DNA from: Odontocerum albicorne
Taxonomy: Eukaryota > Arthropoda > Insecta > Trichoptera > Odontoceridae
Reading direction: 5' to 3'
Assembly: GCA_949825065.1 (NCBI GenBank)
Contig: OX463856.1
Coordinates: 13,081,238 to 13,145,237 of the forward strand
DNA length: 64,000 nucleotides
How positions within the stretch are numbered: position 1 is the stretch's first letter; each line of letters begins with the position of its first letter. The notes beneath the pieces were generated by a model that worked only from the letters and a program-made list of their open reading frames with translations, searched no databases and was not told where the DNA came from. A program made the translations under genes and the position numbers. This document shows positions 1 through 10,796 of this stretch, piece by piece.

Positions 1-539
1 TGATGATGATAATGATTATGAATAACTGGAGAAGACGATTTATATTTCAATAGATATTTATCAAACTGGAGAATTTTAAACTCGATTAGTTCAAGAAAAA
101 AATGAAAATATGAATGAATAAGTGTCGATCGTTATTCGAATATTCACGGCGAAATAGCCCGAGCAGCGGTTCAGATTTCAGAATAGATGATTAAAGAGGA
201 TGAAGAATGTCAGATGGTACGACCAAGTGACGAAAGAGGCAGATCAACTTTGACATAGTGACACCACCGTGAGGTTAGGGGCTGGATGTGGTTGGTCTAT
301 AAACACCACAGTGAGGTTTAGGGGCTGGAGGCGGTTTGGTCACGTATTGAGGATGTCGCTTGGTAGTTAGTTCAGAGCTATAATATTTTTTTTCTCGCAA
401 GGGGCTGACGTATCAGATGCCTCTTCTTAGTCATAAAATGAGATATGTAGTCTCGAACTAAAGCCACAAGTCGCAGAATGACAGGCTTTGGACTCGCTTT
501 GATGCATACGTTTTATTGTATCAATACGAGTACGTTTCT
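1..539 (+). other. degraded LINE debris, no intact gene
   Basis: No open gene is visible. At 327-356 the plus strand reads WRRFGHVLRM, resembling the conserved C-terminal 'RWFGHV.RM' patch of insect non-LTR ORF2 proteins. A related short string (gtgaggttaggggctgga) occurs just upstream at about 270, so a small duplication is present. The rest is AT-rich sequence with stops in all frames. The family assignment is inferred from this one short motif. Confidence 0.35.
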
Positions 540-917
540 GATGGAACTGCAGCTTAATCTACCTGAGGCCTTACTTCTCTGGGGAGGTCATGAGAGCTGA
601 GCAGTTCACTGCCAAGATATCTGAACTGGATTGTTTGTTCAATTGGTTCGTCATGTACTGAAATGTTGTACTCCAGTGAGTCTTTGGAGAATGTCATACA
701 CTTAGTTTTTGCTACGGAGATAATCATGTTGTACTTTGAGCAGGATTCATCGAACTTTGTGAGCATTCTCTGTAAGTCATTTTTGTTTTCCGCTATGAGT
801 GTAGCGTCGTCAGCGTAACAGAGAATTCCCACCGCTTCCTTACCAAGAGTGTACTCCAACTTGAGAGATGCAAGCTCCGTAATGATGTTATCTATTATGC
901 AGTTAAAGAGAAATTGG
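540..917 (-). pseudogene. non-LTR retrotransposon reverse transcriptase fragment (YADD)
   Basis: Minus-strand reading contains CYADDATLIAENKNDLQRML followed by a post-catalytic segment with FRYLGSELL. This is the palm-domain YADD catalytic box and the typical downstream region of RTE/R1-like insect reverse transcriptases. The frame is also open upstream of the first listed start (NCIIDNIITELASLKLEY), so the true fragment begins near 917. It ends at a stop after PREVRPQVD, where related proteins would continue. There is no endonuclease or N-terminal RT, so it is a truncated relic. Confidence 0.75.
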
Positions 918-1130
918 AATTTTAAAATTTAATACAAATAATTTCTCTAGTACCTATTATTCCATATTCCAGATTTAAACATCATTCTACACATTGAACA
1001 ATGGTAAAAATTAAGAAAAAATAGCAATGGTGGTTGAAAAGGTGTATATAAAATGATTAAAAAAATATTTGAAAATAAATTTAAATAAATCAAACATAAC
1101 GGTTGTTGAAAATAATATGCGAAATTGCAA
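918..1130. other. AT-rich spacer
   Basis: AT-rich sequence with short poly(A) and poly(T) runs. I see no gene or repeat I can name here. Confidence 0.5.
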
Positions 1131-1290
1131 TGTGAGGATGAGTTATAGAAGATTAGAACAAGTTGTGGAATTGGACTATTTGGGGAACATCGACAGATGG
1201 AAAAATAGCAAAAGATATTGAAGGCTTGTTGAAACGACGCACGTAGTCATGTTTTTGCAAGTGAATTATTGCAAAATCTTCAAAAAAATG
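1131..1290 (+). pseudogene. LINE ORF2 fragment, post-RT region
   Basis: Plus-strand reading gives residues like LEQVVELDYLGNI and, after a small frameshift, DGKIAKDIEGLLKRR. This is the usual 'YLG..I..DGK...DI..R' segment just after the RT palm in RTE-like insect LINEs. No catalytic motif remains. It sits directly upstream of the larger Jockey/CR1-type element and is probably an unrelated older insertion. Confidence 0.5.
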
Positions 1291-1338
1291 TACAGTTGTG
1301 TGTCAGTACGGATTTTGATATATAAAAACGAAGCCTAA

Positions 1339-1824
1339 ACATTCCAAGGGAGTGGAACGTGCAGAACTACTTCAGAACAACTCCAGTGCAGAACAACTCC
1401 AACTGAAGCTGCAAAAAACAAAGAACGTCCAAAAACCTACTCAGAGGCTACAAGGCAAAACCCTACAACCTCTTCTCACCAAGATTTTGACGATTCAGCA
1501 CCAAAAGGCTCGAGTGACTGGAAACTTGTCAAACGTAAGACCAAAAGGTCAGTAGTAACTACCGGTTCAAAAATAAATACTGATCTGAAGGCTGTAAAAA
1601 GGACAGTCTTCCTACACGTTTGGAGATTTGTCCTAGAGACAACCACGGACGATATTTTGACATATGTGAGGTTTATCGAGAAAGAAGACTTTCAAATTGA
1701 AAAACTCCCTACGAAAAAACAATACGCATCATTTAAAATTGGAGTACCCGAGCAGCTAGCTGAAAAATTCAACGACCCTGCTAGTTGGGATAGCTGTCTC
1801 CAAATTTATATTTTTAATAGCTAA
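1339..1824 (+). pseudogene. LINE ORF1 (Gag-like) C-terminal remnant
   Basis: An open stretch of 161 codons without its own ATG, ending in TAA at 1822-1824. It reads through a basic, Ser/Thr-rich region (SDWKLVKRKTKRSVVTT) into a compact domain with VFLHVWRF...DDILTYV...YASFKIGVPEQLAEKFNDPASW. This layout resembles the RRM-like C-terminal domain of insect LINE ORF1 proteins that bind the element RNA. The frame is blocked by TAA at 1336-1338, so the N-terminus is missing. It ends 17 bases before ORF2, the usual bicistronic spacing. Confidence 0.6.
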
Positions 1825-1841
1825 AAAGGCAAGTCTAGGAA

Positions 1842-4694
1842 ATGAGCAAAACAGGAAAAATTAGAATTTTGTATCAAAACGTAAGAGGTCTCAATACCAA
1901 ACTTCAAGAATTCCGGGACAATACGCTATTACAAAATGCGGACATAATAGCGCTCACGGAATCCTGGTTGTGTCCGTCTGTTCAAAATGGAGAACTGTTC
2001 GAAACAAATGAATACCATGTGTTCCGGAGTGACGCGGGCAAGCGCGGGCGGGGGTGCTGCTCGCTGTAAACTAAAGGATTCCCTGTGAACGCATATTAGA
2101 GCTAGAAATTTCAAAGGACCAAGACATCTGGGTGAGGTGCAGGATAAACAATACAACAATATATATTTGTGTAGTTTACTTCGAGTGCACGGGTGCCGAC
2201 GAAACCAGACAAAAATTGTATGACTCTCTGAATTCGGACAATCTTAAGTTACGCAACAAAAATGTTTTAATTATAGGAGATTTTAATTTGAATAACGAAT
2301 CCACGGAAGTATTGTTGGATTATGACTGTTTTCTTCAGTCCAACGATCTTGTCCAATACAATCACATAAATAACGAATACGGCAATATGCTGGACCTAGT
2401 ATTAAGCAATACCAACTGCAAGGTGGACAGATCGTTGGAATGCTTTGTAAAGGAAGATAGACATCATCCGACACTCTCCGTGAAGATCCAGGTGAGATGC
2501 GTGGGCCGTGGGAGGGGTCGCAAGTATCGCCCTTCACCACCCAGGGCTCCTCCCCCCTCCCCACGCAACTCCCGCCCTACATATAACTACTATAAGGCAA
2601 ATTTTTTACTCTTAAAGAATATTTTACTACATTTCGACTGGAACACCCTGTAAAGCATAGATAATATTGACGAAGCCGTAGAGTACTTCCATAGTGTCAT
2701 TTACGGAACGCTAGATATCTGCGTCCCACAGAAACATAATCTACCAAATTTGCCCAACTATCCAGTTTGGTTCAATGTCGATATAATCCGAGATCTCAAA
2801 AATAAAAACAAACTTCATAACAATTATCTTCAAAGCAGAAACCAGGCTGATTACTTAGAATACTCGAGGCTGAGAGCCAAATTAAAAACTCAAATAAAAC
2901 AATCGCGCCATGAGTATTAAGCCAAGATAGAGACCGACATCCGAGGAAACCCTTCGAATCTTTGGAATCATGTAAAAAATAGAAAAACAAATAAAACTAG
3001 CTTCAAATCTATGAAACTAGGAGACAGTATAACCGAAGACTCCCAAAAGATTGCAGAAAACTTTGCACAATATTTTCAATCAGTTTACCTAGATTTAGCG
3101 GCCAAATATGACATAAAAAATATATTAAACAGTTCGTCAGACAGCAGAAGCATATCGCTCCATTCCATTTCTAAGGAAGAAGTGCTGAAAAGCATAAACT
3201 CCTTGCAAACCGACAAAGCAATCGGACCAGATGGGTTATCAGCCGACATTTTCAAAGTCTGTGCGAAATACGTGTGTGATCCCATCTGCTACATATTTAA
3301 CTTGAGCATAAATACCAATACATTTCCCGTAAGCTGGAAGACAACCAGGGTCTTCCCTATCTTTAAATCGGGAGACCCGTTAGACTCTCATAATTACAGA
3401 CCTGTAGCTGTTCTCTCTTTGCTTCCAAAAATTTTCGAAACTGTACTGTGCAACCAATTGACCCACCAAGTATCAACAAGACTTATTGGAAACCAGCATG
3501 GCTTTTTGCCAAAACGATCAACTGTTACTAACCTTCTCTCTCTCACACAACAGATTGCGTCAAACTTAGATGAACTTTCACAAACGGACGTAATATATAC
3601 AGACTTTCAGAAAGCTTTTGACAAAGTTGATCACGATATATTACTTAAGAAAATGCACAAACTTGGCTTCAGCGATGATCTAATTGGATTATTTGCATCT
3701 TACCGATCTCAAAACGTAACAATCCGTAACAAGTCTTCTGTGGAATTTATCGCAAGATCTGGTATACCACAAGGATCCAATTTAGGTCCCCTACTATTCC
3801 TCATATTAATAGACGACATTCAAAATTCCATAAGTCACTCGACATGTTTATTGTTCGCTGACGACTTGAAAATATTCAAAAAGATCAATTCACCTCACGA
3901 CTGTACATAGTTACAACAGGACCTAGACTCCCTAGTCTCCTGGAGTGAGCAAAATCATCTTCTGTTCAACATTAATAAATGTGTCTGTGTATCTTATAGT
4001 CGATCGTTTTCACCAATCCAGGACCATCAGTATACTATACAGGGAGTGGCACTAAACAGAGTTTCTGGATTCAAGGATTTGGGCGTAACCTTCGATGTCG
4101 GACTCACGTTCGTTAACCATGTCTCACGTTTGATATCGGACTGTTACAAACTACTCGGTTTTGTAATGAGAATATCAAGAGAATTTAACAGCACCGATAT
4201 CCTCCGAAACTTATATAATTATCTAATTAGAACCAAATTAGAATATGCATCTACGGTTTGGGCTCCTCACCAGCTCAAATATAAAAACAATATAGAACAA
4301 ATACAAAAAAATCCTCAGATATCTATGGTACAGAACAAAGGGCGATTACCCAAAATATGCTCACCATGCCTAATTTCTCACGGTGTGTAACTATAGAAGC
4401 CTTGAAACAAGAAGGTAAGAATCCATTGCGATATTCCTAATAAAGGTTTTCCAAGGTTCCTTTAACTGTCCCGCGATTCTAGAAGCACTAAGTTTATATG
4501 TACCCAATAAATATATCCATGCAAGGAATCACCCTTTGTTCTACATACCAACTTACAGGATGAATATCATGGCTAAACACTCAGTCACGCGTGGAATAGA
4601 GATATTGAACCAACTGAATGACACGGTTGATATATTCTCGGTACCGTCTAGCAGTATGAGAAGAATCCTGGCTGATATTATTCCTAACGAATAA
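1842..4694 (+). pseudogene. LINE ORF2 polyprotein (endonuclease + reverse transcriptase), broken
   Basis: About 950 codons across frames. The N-terminus (KIRILYQNVRGLNTKL, ADIIALTESWL) and 2132-2500 (IIGDFNL, EDRHHPTLSV) are an APE-type endonuclease that would nick the target. RT motifs follow in frame 2: KAIGPDGLSADIFK, YTDFQKAFDKVDHDIL, GIPQGSNLGPLLFLI, and the catalytic FADD at 3854-3865. The C-terminal part has FKDLGVTFD and LEYASTVWAPH, and the last frame ends RILADIIPNE then TAA at 4692. Defects are a frameshift in the GC-rich run near 2040, stops at 2072, 2651, 2918 and 3908, and a second frameshift between about 4330 and 4560. Confidence 0.8.
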
Positions 4695-4764
4695 GCTAAC
4701 GCTAGAAGCAGACCCTCTTTGTGTTACAGGAGAAATCCGTGCAAATGGATAAAAAAAAAAAAAA

Positions 4765-5570
4765 GAACAAATAAAAAATGCGTGCATAAGAAAAGACGAA
4801 GAAAAGATGAAAGAAATTTTTTTTTAGATATTTTAACGGAGAGAAATGTAAAAATTATAAAAAAAAATATAGATTTGGAAGAACTCAGAACAGCGTTCAT
4901 GAATAAAAAGGTGTGCAAATCCTCTTTGTCTACATCAAAAGTGGCATGACGTTGTATAAATAACCTTACATAATATTTAAGTTTATAATGCCATAGTTAT
5001 ATAAAACCATTCAGTTAATTAAATTTAACGATTTTGCATTAGCAGTAATAATAAGATAAACAATTTTAAAGTGTTCATTTTCCATAAGTTTCATTTTGTA
5101 ACTTCGTTTAATTTTTAATTAGCCCCTTATCCAAACGTTCCTATCGTTTAAAGACTAAACGATTCAAGCTGTGAGGCTGGAGTCCAATTAGTGTAGTTAT
5201 TGTCCTCGCCTTGGGTTTAAATAAATCATGACTTGCACAAATCTGCAAGGGTTGCATTGCTTCCTTAATACCAACGTTCTTCGTTAGTTAGTTGTTTGTT
5301 GGTCGCAGTCCCTAGAATCACAAAGCCAAACAGGTTAAATATGTTGTGTTCTACCTTGTTTATTGGACGTTAAACAATTCATGTTGCATACTAACAACAT
5401 TAAGTTTTTTACACATATATTGAATTTTCATTTATTTTTTACTAACATTTTTTACAAAGGAATTAAAAATACCTGATATACAAGATAAAAGTCTGAATTA
5501 TGTTATGAAGGGTATACCAGAGGTTTTTAAAGTAAGCGCCTCGGCGCTCTAAGGTGACGCCGGATATTTA
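4765..5570. other. possible LINE 3' UTR and AT-rich spacer
   Basis: Lysine-rich reading frames here come from A-runs and are not credible genes. A less AT-rich patch at about 5121-5350 contains a short inverted repeat around aaacg/cgttt (5142-5163) and could be 3' UTR of the upstream LINE. Nothing else is recognisable. Confidence 0.35.
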
Positions 5571-5760
5571 TTCCTCAGTGAGATTGAGGCAAAAATCTAG
5601 TTTACTGGGGACACGACAAATGAAAGGCAACAAACCTATATCCATTAAAATTGTATGTCCAAATTAAATAACCTGTTGTATTTTTGAAAATTATGTATAT
5701 TTTTTGCCATGAGTACAATAAATATATAATTTTTTTTTTAAATATTAATTCCTGGCAATC
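5571..5760 (+). repeat. Rep-X dispersed repeat, copy 1
   Basis: Shares a core (ctagtttactgggga, acgacaaatgaaaggcaaca, ccattaaaattgtatgtcca) with 33108-33265 (plus) and, in reverse complement, 40040-40110. The 3' side grades into A/T-rich simple sequence, as in retroposed elements. No coding potential is seen. The 62-residue minus-strand frame here recurs only because the repeat recurs. Confidence 0.65.
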
Positions 5761-5910
5761 TAAAGTCAATGTGTTGATGCACGGTATCAATTATAAGAAG
5801 CAACGTCGAGTTTGATTCATTAATCATCATCATCTCCGTCGTTTTTCATTACTGAAAATCGTAATCTATGAGATGTTAGTGGTGCTGGTTGTGACGATAC
5901 GTCTTTAATA

Positions 5911-6058
5911 CTTTCGGTGCCTTTTCGTTTGCACGGCAGTGTAAAAACTTACCCCAGTTAATGTTTTCACCTTATCACTGCATTTTACTGGTGCACTGTC
6001 TCTGATTTTATTTCCTGTCACATTTCTTATGTGACTATCAATTTTTTTCCAGGTGATT
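5911..6058 (-). other. coding-like minus-strand stretch with splice-donor-like end, unidentified
   Basis: The minus strand is open for about 49 codons reading ITWKKIDSHIRNVTGNKIR then DSAPVKCSDKVKTLTG. The last codons run into ggGTAAGT, a good match to a 5' splice donor. It could be an exon remnant of a transposon or captured gene. I do not recognise the family, and the stretch is short enough to be chance. Confidence 0.2.
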
Positions 6059-6154
6059 TACTCGTAGTTCAAGTCTAAATATGTAGCTGAAAAAATGTAG
6101 AACGCCATGGAAACATATTACTACAGACAGTTGTGCCGTCACATTTAACTCCTG

Positions 6155-6845
6155 GAGTATTCTTCTTCTTCCTAGTGTCATTTCAGCCCCCTCCAACGTT
6201 GAATATCACCTGAGAGTAGGCATCTTTGTCCCCGGCAGCCCGAAAAAGATCCCCACGCTCCTTATACCAGTCCAATTACGTATATTGCGGAGCCAGGAGA
6301 TTTGTCTCCTGCCAACACCTCTTCGACCCTCTATTTTACCTTGGATTATCAGGTGCAGTAATTTGTACTTTGCTCCTCTAAGTACATGACCCAAATAGGA
6401 CACCTTTTGGATTTTAATATTAGTCAGCAGCTCCATCAACTTTGGCTCTTTGAAGAACCCTTGTGTTGCTGACCATATCCGTCCAGGGTATCCATTGCAT
6501 TCTCCGGTACATCCACATTTCGAATGCTTCCAGTCGGTTCATCCTACCAACTGTGAGGGTCCATGATTCCACTCAATGTAGTAACACTGACCAAAGTATT
6601 AAGATGATCATTATTCTGGCAGTTCACGAGATTCTCAGCGTATAACGACAACATCTCATCTCAAAAGAATTAATTCTTGCACGTTCTCGGACTATTAGTG
6701 TCCATATACTAAAAGGTATTTTGGAATGTTGTACCATGCGGTTTAGCTTATGATGCCGACGTTTCGAAAAAGTGGCAGTTTTTATTTTCAGAACTTTTTG
6801 TAATTTACTTCGCCATACCGTGAGCACATAGACCGGCCCCACCAC
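6155..6845 (-). pseudogene. LINE-C ORF2 C-terminal remnant, copy 1
   Basis: Minus-strand frames read NSFEMRCCRYTLRIS (6650-6690) then MELLTNIKIQKVSYLGHVLR and GRRGVGRRQISWLRNIR. These match the conserved C-terminus of a common insect RTE-like LINE ('FEMW.YRR.LRI' and 'YLGH..RG.KY.LL'). The frame changes between the two blocks. The 3' end carries a ttcttcttcttcc tract at about 6160. A second, better delimited copy lies at 39151-39649. Confidence 0.7.
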
Positions 6846-7160
6846 GGGTAAACAGGCACGTGGCTTCCACAGAAGCTAAGTAATTATTCATTTTTATTTT
6901 GATATTCCTTCGGTTTGATTACCATAATTATTTAAAGTGGAATCTTTCGCCACCGTTAATGTTTCAGCGCCGTTCTATATTATAACATAGGATATAGTAG
7001 AGTTCAGACTAGTTTTGTTTTGGTGCAATGAGAAATGCACAAATTTCTTCATATAAGGTGTCTCAAAACAATGTACACACACTTTCATGCCGTGCCGTTC
7101 CTGAACTTGATGCAGAAATTTGTCATACTGCGCATTCGTGAAGAGTTTAGAGATGAGGAC
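6846..7160. other. unassigned spacer
   Basis: Mixed AT-rich sequence. No repeat or gene could be assigned. Confidence 0.4.
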
Positions 7161-7161
7161 G

Positions 7162-7345
7162 ACTCTTATTTTCAGTAAAATGATGTGCCTCTCCACTACC
7201 ATCGTGATGTGAGAGCCTACCTTGATGAAAATTTGCTTAACAGACGGATTGGGTATAGAGGTAGCATTGAATACCCCCCGCGCTCTCCATACCTGACGCC
7301 AGTGAACTTTTTTAATGAAGACCCATTAAGAGTAAAGTAAATGGC
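7162..7345 (+). pseudogene. DDE transposase fragment (Tc1/mariner-like)
   Basis: Plus strand reads FQ, a stop, then NDVPLHYHRDVRAYLDENL, a spacer, and YPPRSPYLTPVNFF. The pattern of a DG/ND-x-PxHY block followed about 35 residues later by PPRSPDLTPxDFF is the second and third catalytic region of DDE_3-type Tc1/mariner-like transposases. Here the final catalytic D appears replaced by N (PVNFF) and the first block carries a stop. Flanks show no intact termini. Confidence 0.55.
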
Positions 7346-7707
7346 ATGAAACCTACCACAGTTAATGAATTGAGAGCAACGGAAAAGGATGCCATGAAAA
7401 AATAATTATTTACTTTTCATTCCAACACACCGCACCTTATTTTAAAAACCTTCATTTGTAGTCCACATGGCGTGACTATGTAACTAACTTTAAAGAGTTA
7501 TCAAATGCGATAAAATATATTACAACTAATTATGTCTCTGAACGGACGCTGTTATCACTTTAGGCAACGAATATAATGCTCGAATGCTTGTCCTGTTGAT
7601 TTTTTAATGGTTAGTCATTTAAATTTCTGCGTTTCCAGCCAGCGATCAAAAACAAGTTCATTATATTAATTGAGAAAACAAAATGTATTCTAAAAACGCA
7701 ATTACAG

Positions 7708-7915
7708 ATGACCTCCGTGGCCTAGTTGGTAAGACCAGATTTTTTTTAAAAGGATCTTAGTCGGGACTCCGAAAAAGTTATTCATCACTTGTATTTACAC
7801 TTAAGACCTCTTTAACATATTTCTGGTTAGTTGGAAGAGATTGCCAAATGTCAAGACGCTTGCTTGGCTGTGCTGTATACAACGAAAGTGTGTAATACAA
7901 TGCAATAAAATACAG
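7708..7915 (+). mobile_element. SINE-1 copy (tRNA-derived)
   Basis: The head gacctccgtggcctagttgg contains a perfect RNA polymerase III A box (TGGCCTAGTTGG). The B-box region is damaged here (gtcgggactccg). The body carries the shared tail tttctggttagttggaagag and ends tatacaacgaaagtgt followed by an AT-rich tail. Other copies lie at 16795, 16990, 36465, 36745, 37890, 40330, 42605 and 47845. Confidence 0.75.
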
Positions 7916-8027
7916 TCAATTCAAGATGTGGAAATTTAAATAATACCACCATTATAAAATATGGAAAACAATTTAACTATTTCAATCTATAATAATAAGA
8001 TATAAAAATTACAATTATCTGACTTAT

Positions 8028-8291
8028 ATATCGTCGTTGTTAAGGAAAAAGTCATTAATTGCATTTAGACTTTCTGGAGCTCATCAAGTAATATAATGAC
8101 TTTTCCATACAAACTAACAATCAATTTTTACAGTTAATGTTTTTTTTAGTGGCCTAATTTCGCTATTGGCTTAAAGAATGCCGTTTTTTACTTTTAGAAT
8201 GATAGAGATTTATGTTTTTGATTCAAATACTCAAATCGAAATTTTGATTAAAAATGGTAATTAATGACTTTTTCCTTAACAACGACGATAT
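8028..8291. mobile_element. 264-bp MITE with 33-bp perfect terminal inverted repeats
   Basis: Both ends carry the same 33-base inverted repeat beginning atatcgtcgttgttaaggaa. Both flanks are TTAT (8024-8027 and 8292-8295), a likely 4-bp target duplication, although the TA-rich context leaves the exact boundary open. The interior is non-coding and AT-rich. The perfect repeats suggest a recent insertion. The superfamily cannot be assigned from the ends alone. Confidence 0.75.
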
Positions 8292-8299
8292 TTATTGCA

Positions 8300-9117
8300 T
8301 ATTAAAAATATTTTTTTTTAACATATTGTTTGATATTTAACTCGTCAAAATGCAAACCCGCTCTTGAAGACTTTCGGTATTTAATAAATGATGATTTACT
8401 ACTTCAAATGGAAATGAAATGTTACCGTGGTATATTTTCTGCTTAATGCCATTAGAAACAATAAACAATGTCAGTCTCATAATAAGTTTAAACATAATTA
8501 AAACCATAGTATATTTGATTAAATTAAGTACAGAGCGGATTTTAAGACTCGCAGTCCTTCAAAAAGGATTTTGCGTCTTGACAACTCATTTCAATAAAAC
8601 ATTCCTATCAAAATTGTAAAACGTACGCGTCAAAGTCTGTCAATTACCATTTTACGGTAGGTAAAGTAAACAAACTAACACAATCACTCATACGAATATC
8701 TCCATTTGTTCAAAAGAAATCTACATCTTAAACATGAAACAGTTCTGAATGATAAACAAAAGTTTTAAGTCATAACTTTTTAATGGGTACATTGTATAAA
8801 CTCTGTGCGTGATTTTATTATTTTTTTATTTTAATTTATTCTTCTTCTTCGTTTAACCCTCACACGTAGTTACAACGTCCGATCTTATATTATATAGCTC
8901 CTACACCCCACGAAAAAACGTGTATAGTGGGCAGCTATTAACAATGAAGTTCGTACTCACAGAAAAAAAAACTGCTAGTTTCCTCGTGTACATATCACCT
9001 CGTGTGCGCATCTGATCGTATTCTGAGTTCACCTTAATAGGGGAAACTTTGATAACTCTGTGTGATGTTTTTATTTGATAAAACATTGTAGGAAAGTTAG
9101 ACATAAAACAGATGATT
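8300..9117. other. AT-rich spacer without recognised features
   Basis: Only short frames with no recognisable product. A small 66-codon frame at 8419-8619 has no motif I can name. Confidence 0.4.
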
Positions 9118-9167
9118 TATAAATAATACTAAAGCTTCAGCTACCACCATTATTAACCTAGAAAACA

Positions 9168-9247
9168 TTGTACCGAATATGTACACATCCTAGTCACTTA
9201 CCACACGGTACTTTGGTAAGTAACTCGGATGTGTACATATTCGGTAT
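9168..9247. repeat. near-perfect hairpin repeat beside mariner
   Basis: A 32-base inverted repeat: accgaatatgtacacatcc on the left and ggatgtgtacatattcggt on the right, with two mismatches further in and an 11-base loop. It is part of a roughly 140-bp unit (from about 9103). The left part of that unit reappears at 10569-10660, just beyond the mariner insertion. The hairpin is probably a small foldback element; its function is unknown. Confidence 0.65.
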
Positions 9248-9277
9248 AAAACAGATTACTTATAATATTAAATAATA

Positions 9278-10564
9278 GGTTAGTCAATAAGTTTTGAAAG
9301 CGACATCTATGGAGCAGTAGAAAACCAAAATTTCTACGCCATTTTAATATTTCATTTTACATAAGAATGTACTCAAAATTTCATTTCGATCTGTCAATTC
9401 CTTCTTTGTTTACAAGCCATTTGAAGTTGGCGTGTCAGTGTATTTTTTAACAATGAAAAAATCCGAATATCGTGCAGTGATTAAATTCTTTGTTTTGGAA
9501 GGTTTATCGGCTACTGAGATCCATGGAAATATGGTGAAAGTACTAAAGGAGTCTTCTCCTTCATTTCCAACCGTTCACCGATGGGTTTTGGAGTTTAAGC
9601 GTGGCCGTACAAGCGTTGAAGACGATCCACGCTTAGGACGTCCAAAAAGTGCATCAACACCAGAAATCATAGCGAAAATACAGGATATGGTTTTGGAAGA
9701 TCATCGATCGACTGTGGATGTGATAGCTGACACCATAGGCAGCTCACATGGAACAGCATGGCATATTTTGGCTGAAGTTTTGGGTTTCAAAAAACTGTGT
9801 GCACAATGGGTGCCGCATTTGCTAACAGTGCAACAAAAACACGTTTGAATGCGACTTTCTGATCAACATTTGGAGCAATTTCGAAAAGATAAAAAGGATT
9901 TTCTGCGTCGATTCATCACTATGGATGAGACTTGGGTCTACCGCCATGATCCTGAATCAAAACAAGAGGCTAAGGAGTGGTGTGAACCAGGCACTTTGGC
10001 TCCGAAGCGAGTTCGTGTCCAGAAATCGGCCAAGAAGGTGTTAGCGTCAGTTTTTTGGGATGCAAAAGGAATTTTATTGATAGATTATCTCCAAACTGGT
10101 AAGACAATCAACTCTGATTATTATTGTGACCTTTTGGACCAGTTGGATGAAAAAAATTGTGAAAAAAGACCCGGTTTGCAGAAGAAAAAAATCATTTTTC
10201 ATAAAGACAATGCACCTGCTCACACAGCTCAAAAAAACATCGCGAAAATCAGTGAATTGGGGTACGAATCGTTGCAGCATTCACCCTATTCGCCAGATTT
10301 AGCTCCCTCTGACTTTTGGCTGTTCTCACACCTCAAAAAATTCCTTCGTGGAAAGCATTTTTCATCAAACGAAGAGGTTATAGCCGTTGTAGAGGAGTAT
10401 TTTGCAGGCCTTCCAGAAAGTCACTTCCGTGATGGGACAACAAAGTTGGAAGATCGTTGGACCAAGTGTATTGATCTTATGGGAGACTATACTGAGCAAT
10501 AAAAGTGATTTCCCTCCAAAAAAAATGTATTTTCATTTCCGCTTTCAAAACTTTTTGACTAACC
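9278..10564 (+). mobile_element. full-length mariner element, copy 1 (1287 bp)
   Basis: Bounded by TA at 9276-9277 and TA at 10565-10566, with roughly 25-bp terminal inverted repeats (ggttagtcaataagttttga on the left; ccgctttcaaaacttttt...aacc on the right). It has the same length as copy 2 at 53376-54662, so no indels separate the ends. It is inserted into the second copy of a ~140-bp repeat whose first copy is at 9103-9247. Confidence 0.95.
9453..10502 (+). pseudogene. mariner transposase, one premature stop
   Basis: DD34D transposase of about 349 codons, the normal family length. I chose the ATG at 9453 (MKKSEYRAVIKFF) rather than upstream non-ATG codons. The N-terminal helix-turn-helix region includes FPTVHRWVLEFKRGRTSV, and the linker motif reads WVPHLL. 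Catalytic aspartates lie in TMDETWVY, FHKDNAPAHT and YSPDLAPSDFWLF; 34 residues separate the last two. The only break is TGA at 9846-9848 where copy 2 has CGA (Arg), typical of a CpG transition. It would bind the element ends and cut and paste the DNA. Confidence 0.9.
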
Positions 10565-10568
10565 TAGT

Positions 10569-10796
10569 AATACTAAAGCTTCAGCTACCATCCTTCGTAA
10601 CCCAGAAAGCATTGTACCGAACATGTACACATCCGAGTCACTTACCACGCGGTACTTTCGACACATTCTAGCAATTGAGTTACAGAAGTCTGTGTATTGG
10701 CTTAATGTTGGTAGACTGAACGAAGCAGGTGTTCTAAGAGAGCGAGAGAGAACATTTAAATCAATTGGTTCCAGAATCGCAGGTGAGTCCATTTGA
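10569..10796 (+). repeat. second copy of the mariner-flanking repeat plus unassigned sequence
   Basis: 10569-10660 repeats 9128-9215 (actaaagcttcagctacca, tgtacacatcc, agtcacttaccac). It then diverges into less AT-rich sequence with short open frames on the minus strand and no family I recognise. Together with the left copy it frames the mariner insertion. Confidence 0.6.

Larger units (their letters stand above)
1339..4764 (+). mobile_element. Jockey/CR1-superfamily LINE, nearly complete ORF2, inactivated
   Basis: A non-LTR retrotransposon with the end of ORF1 followed 17 bases later by ORF2 (endonuclease, reverse transcriptase, C-terminal domain). It is truncated at the 5' side within ORF1. 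An A-run of about 14 bases at 4751-4764 may mark its 3' end, although a longer 3' UTR up to about 5400 cannot be excluded. ORF2 shows only four in-frame stops and two frameshifts, so it died fairly recently compared with the other LINE debris here. I could not find a clear target-site duplication. Clade assignment (CR1, Daphne, L2 or Jockey proper) needs phylogeny. Confidence 0.75.

Noticed and set aside
1929..2564. Minus-strand frames opposite the LINE endonuclease
   Set aside because: Shadow frames of the real plus-strand ORF2.
4719..4949. Lysine-rich 76-codon protein after the LINE
   Set aside because: Driven by A-runs; no conserved domain, and it overlaps the probable LINE 3' end.
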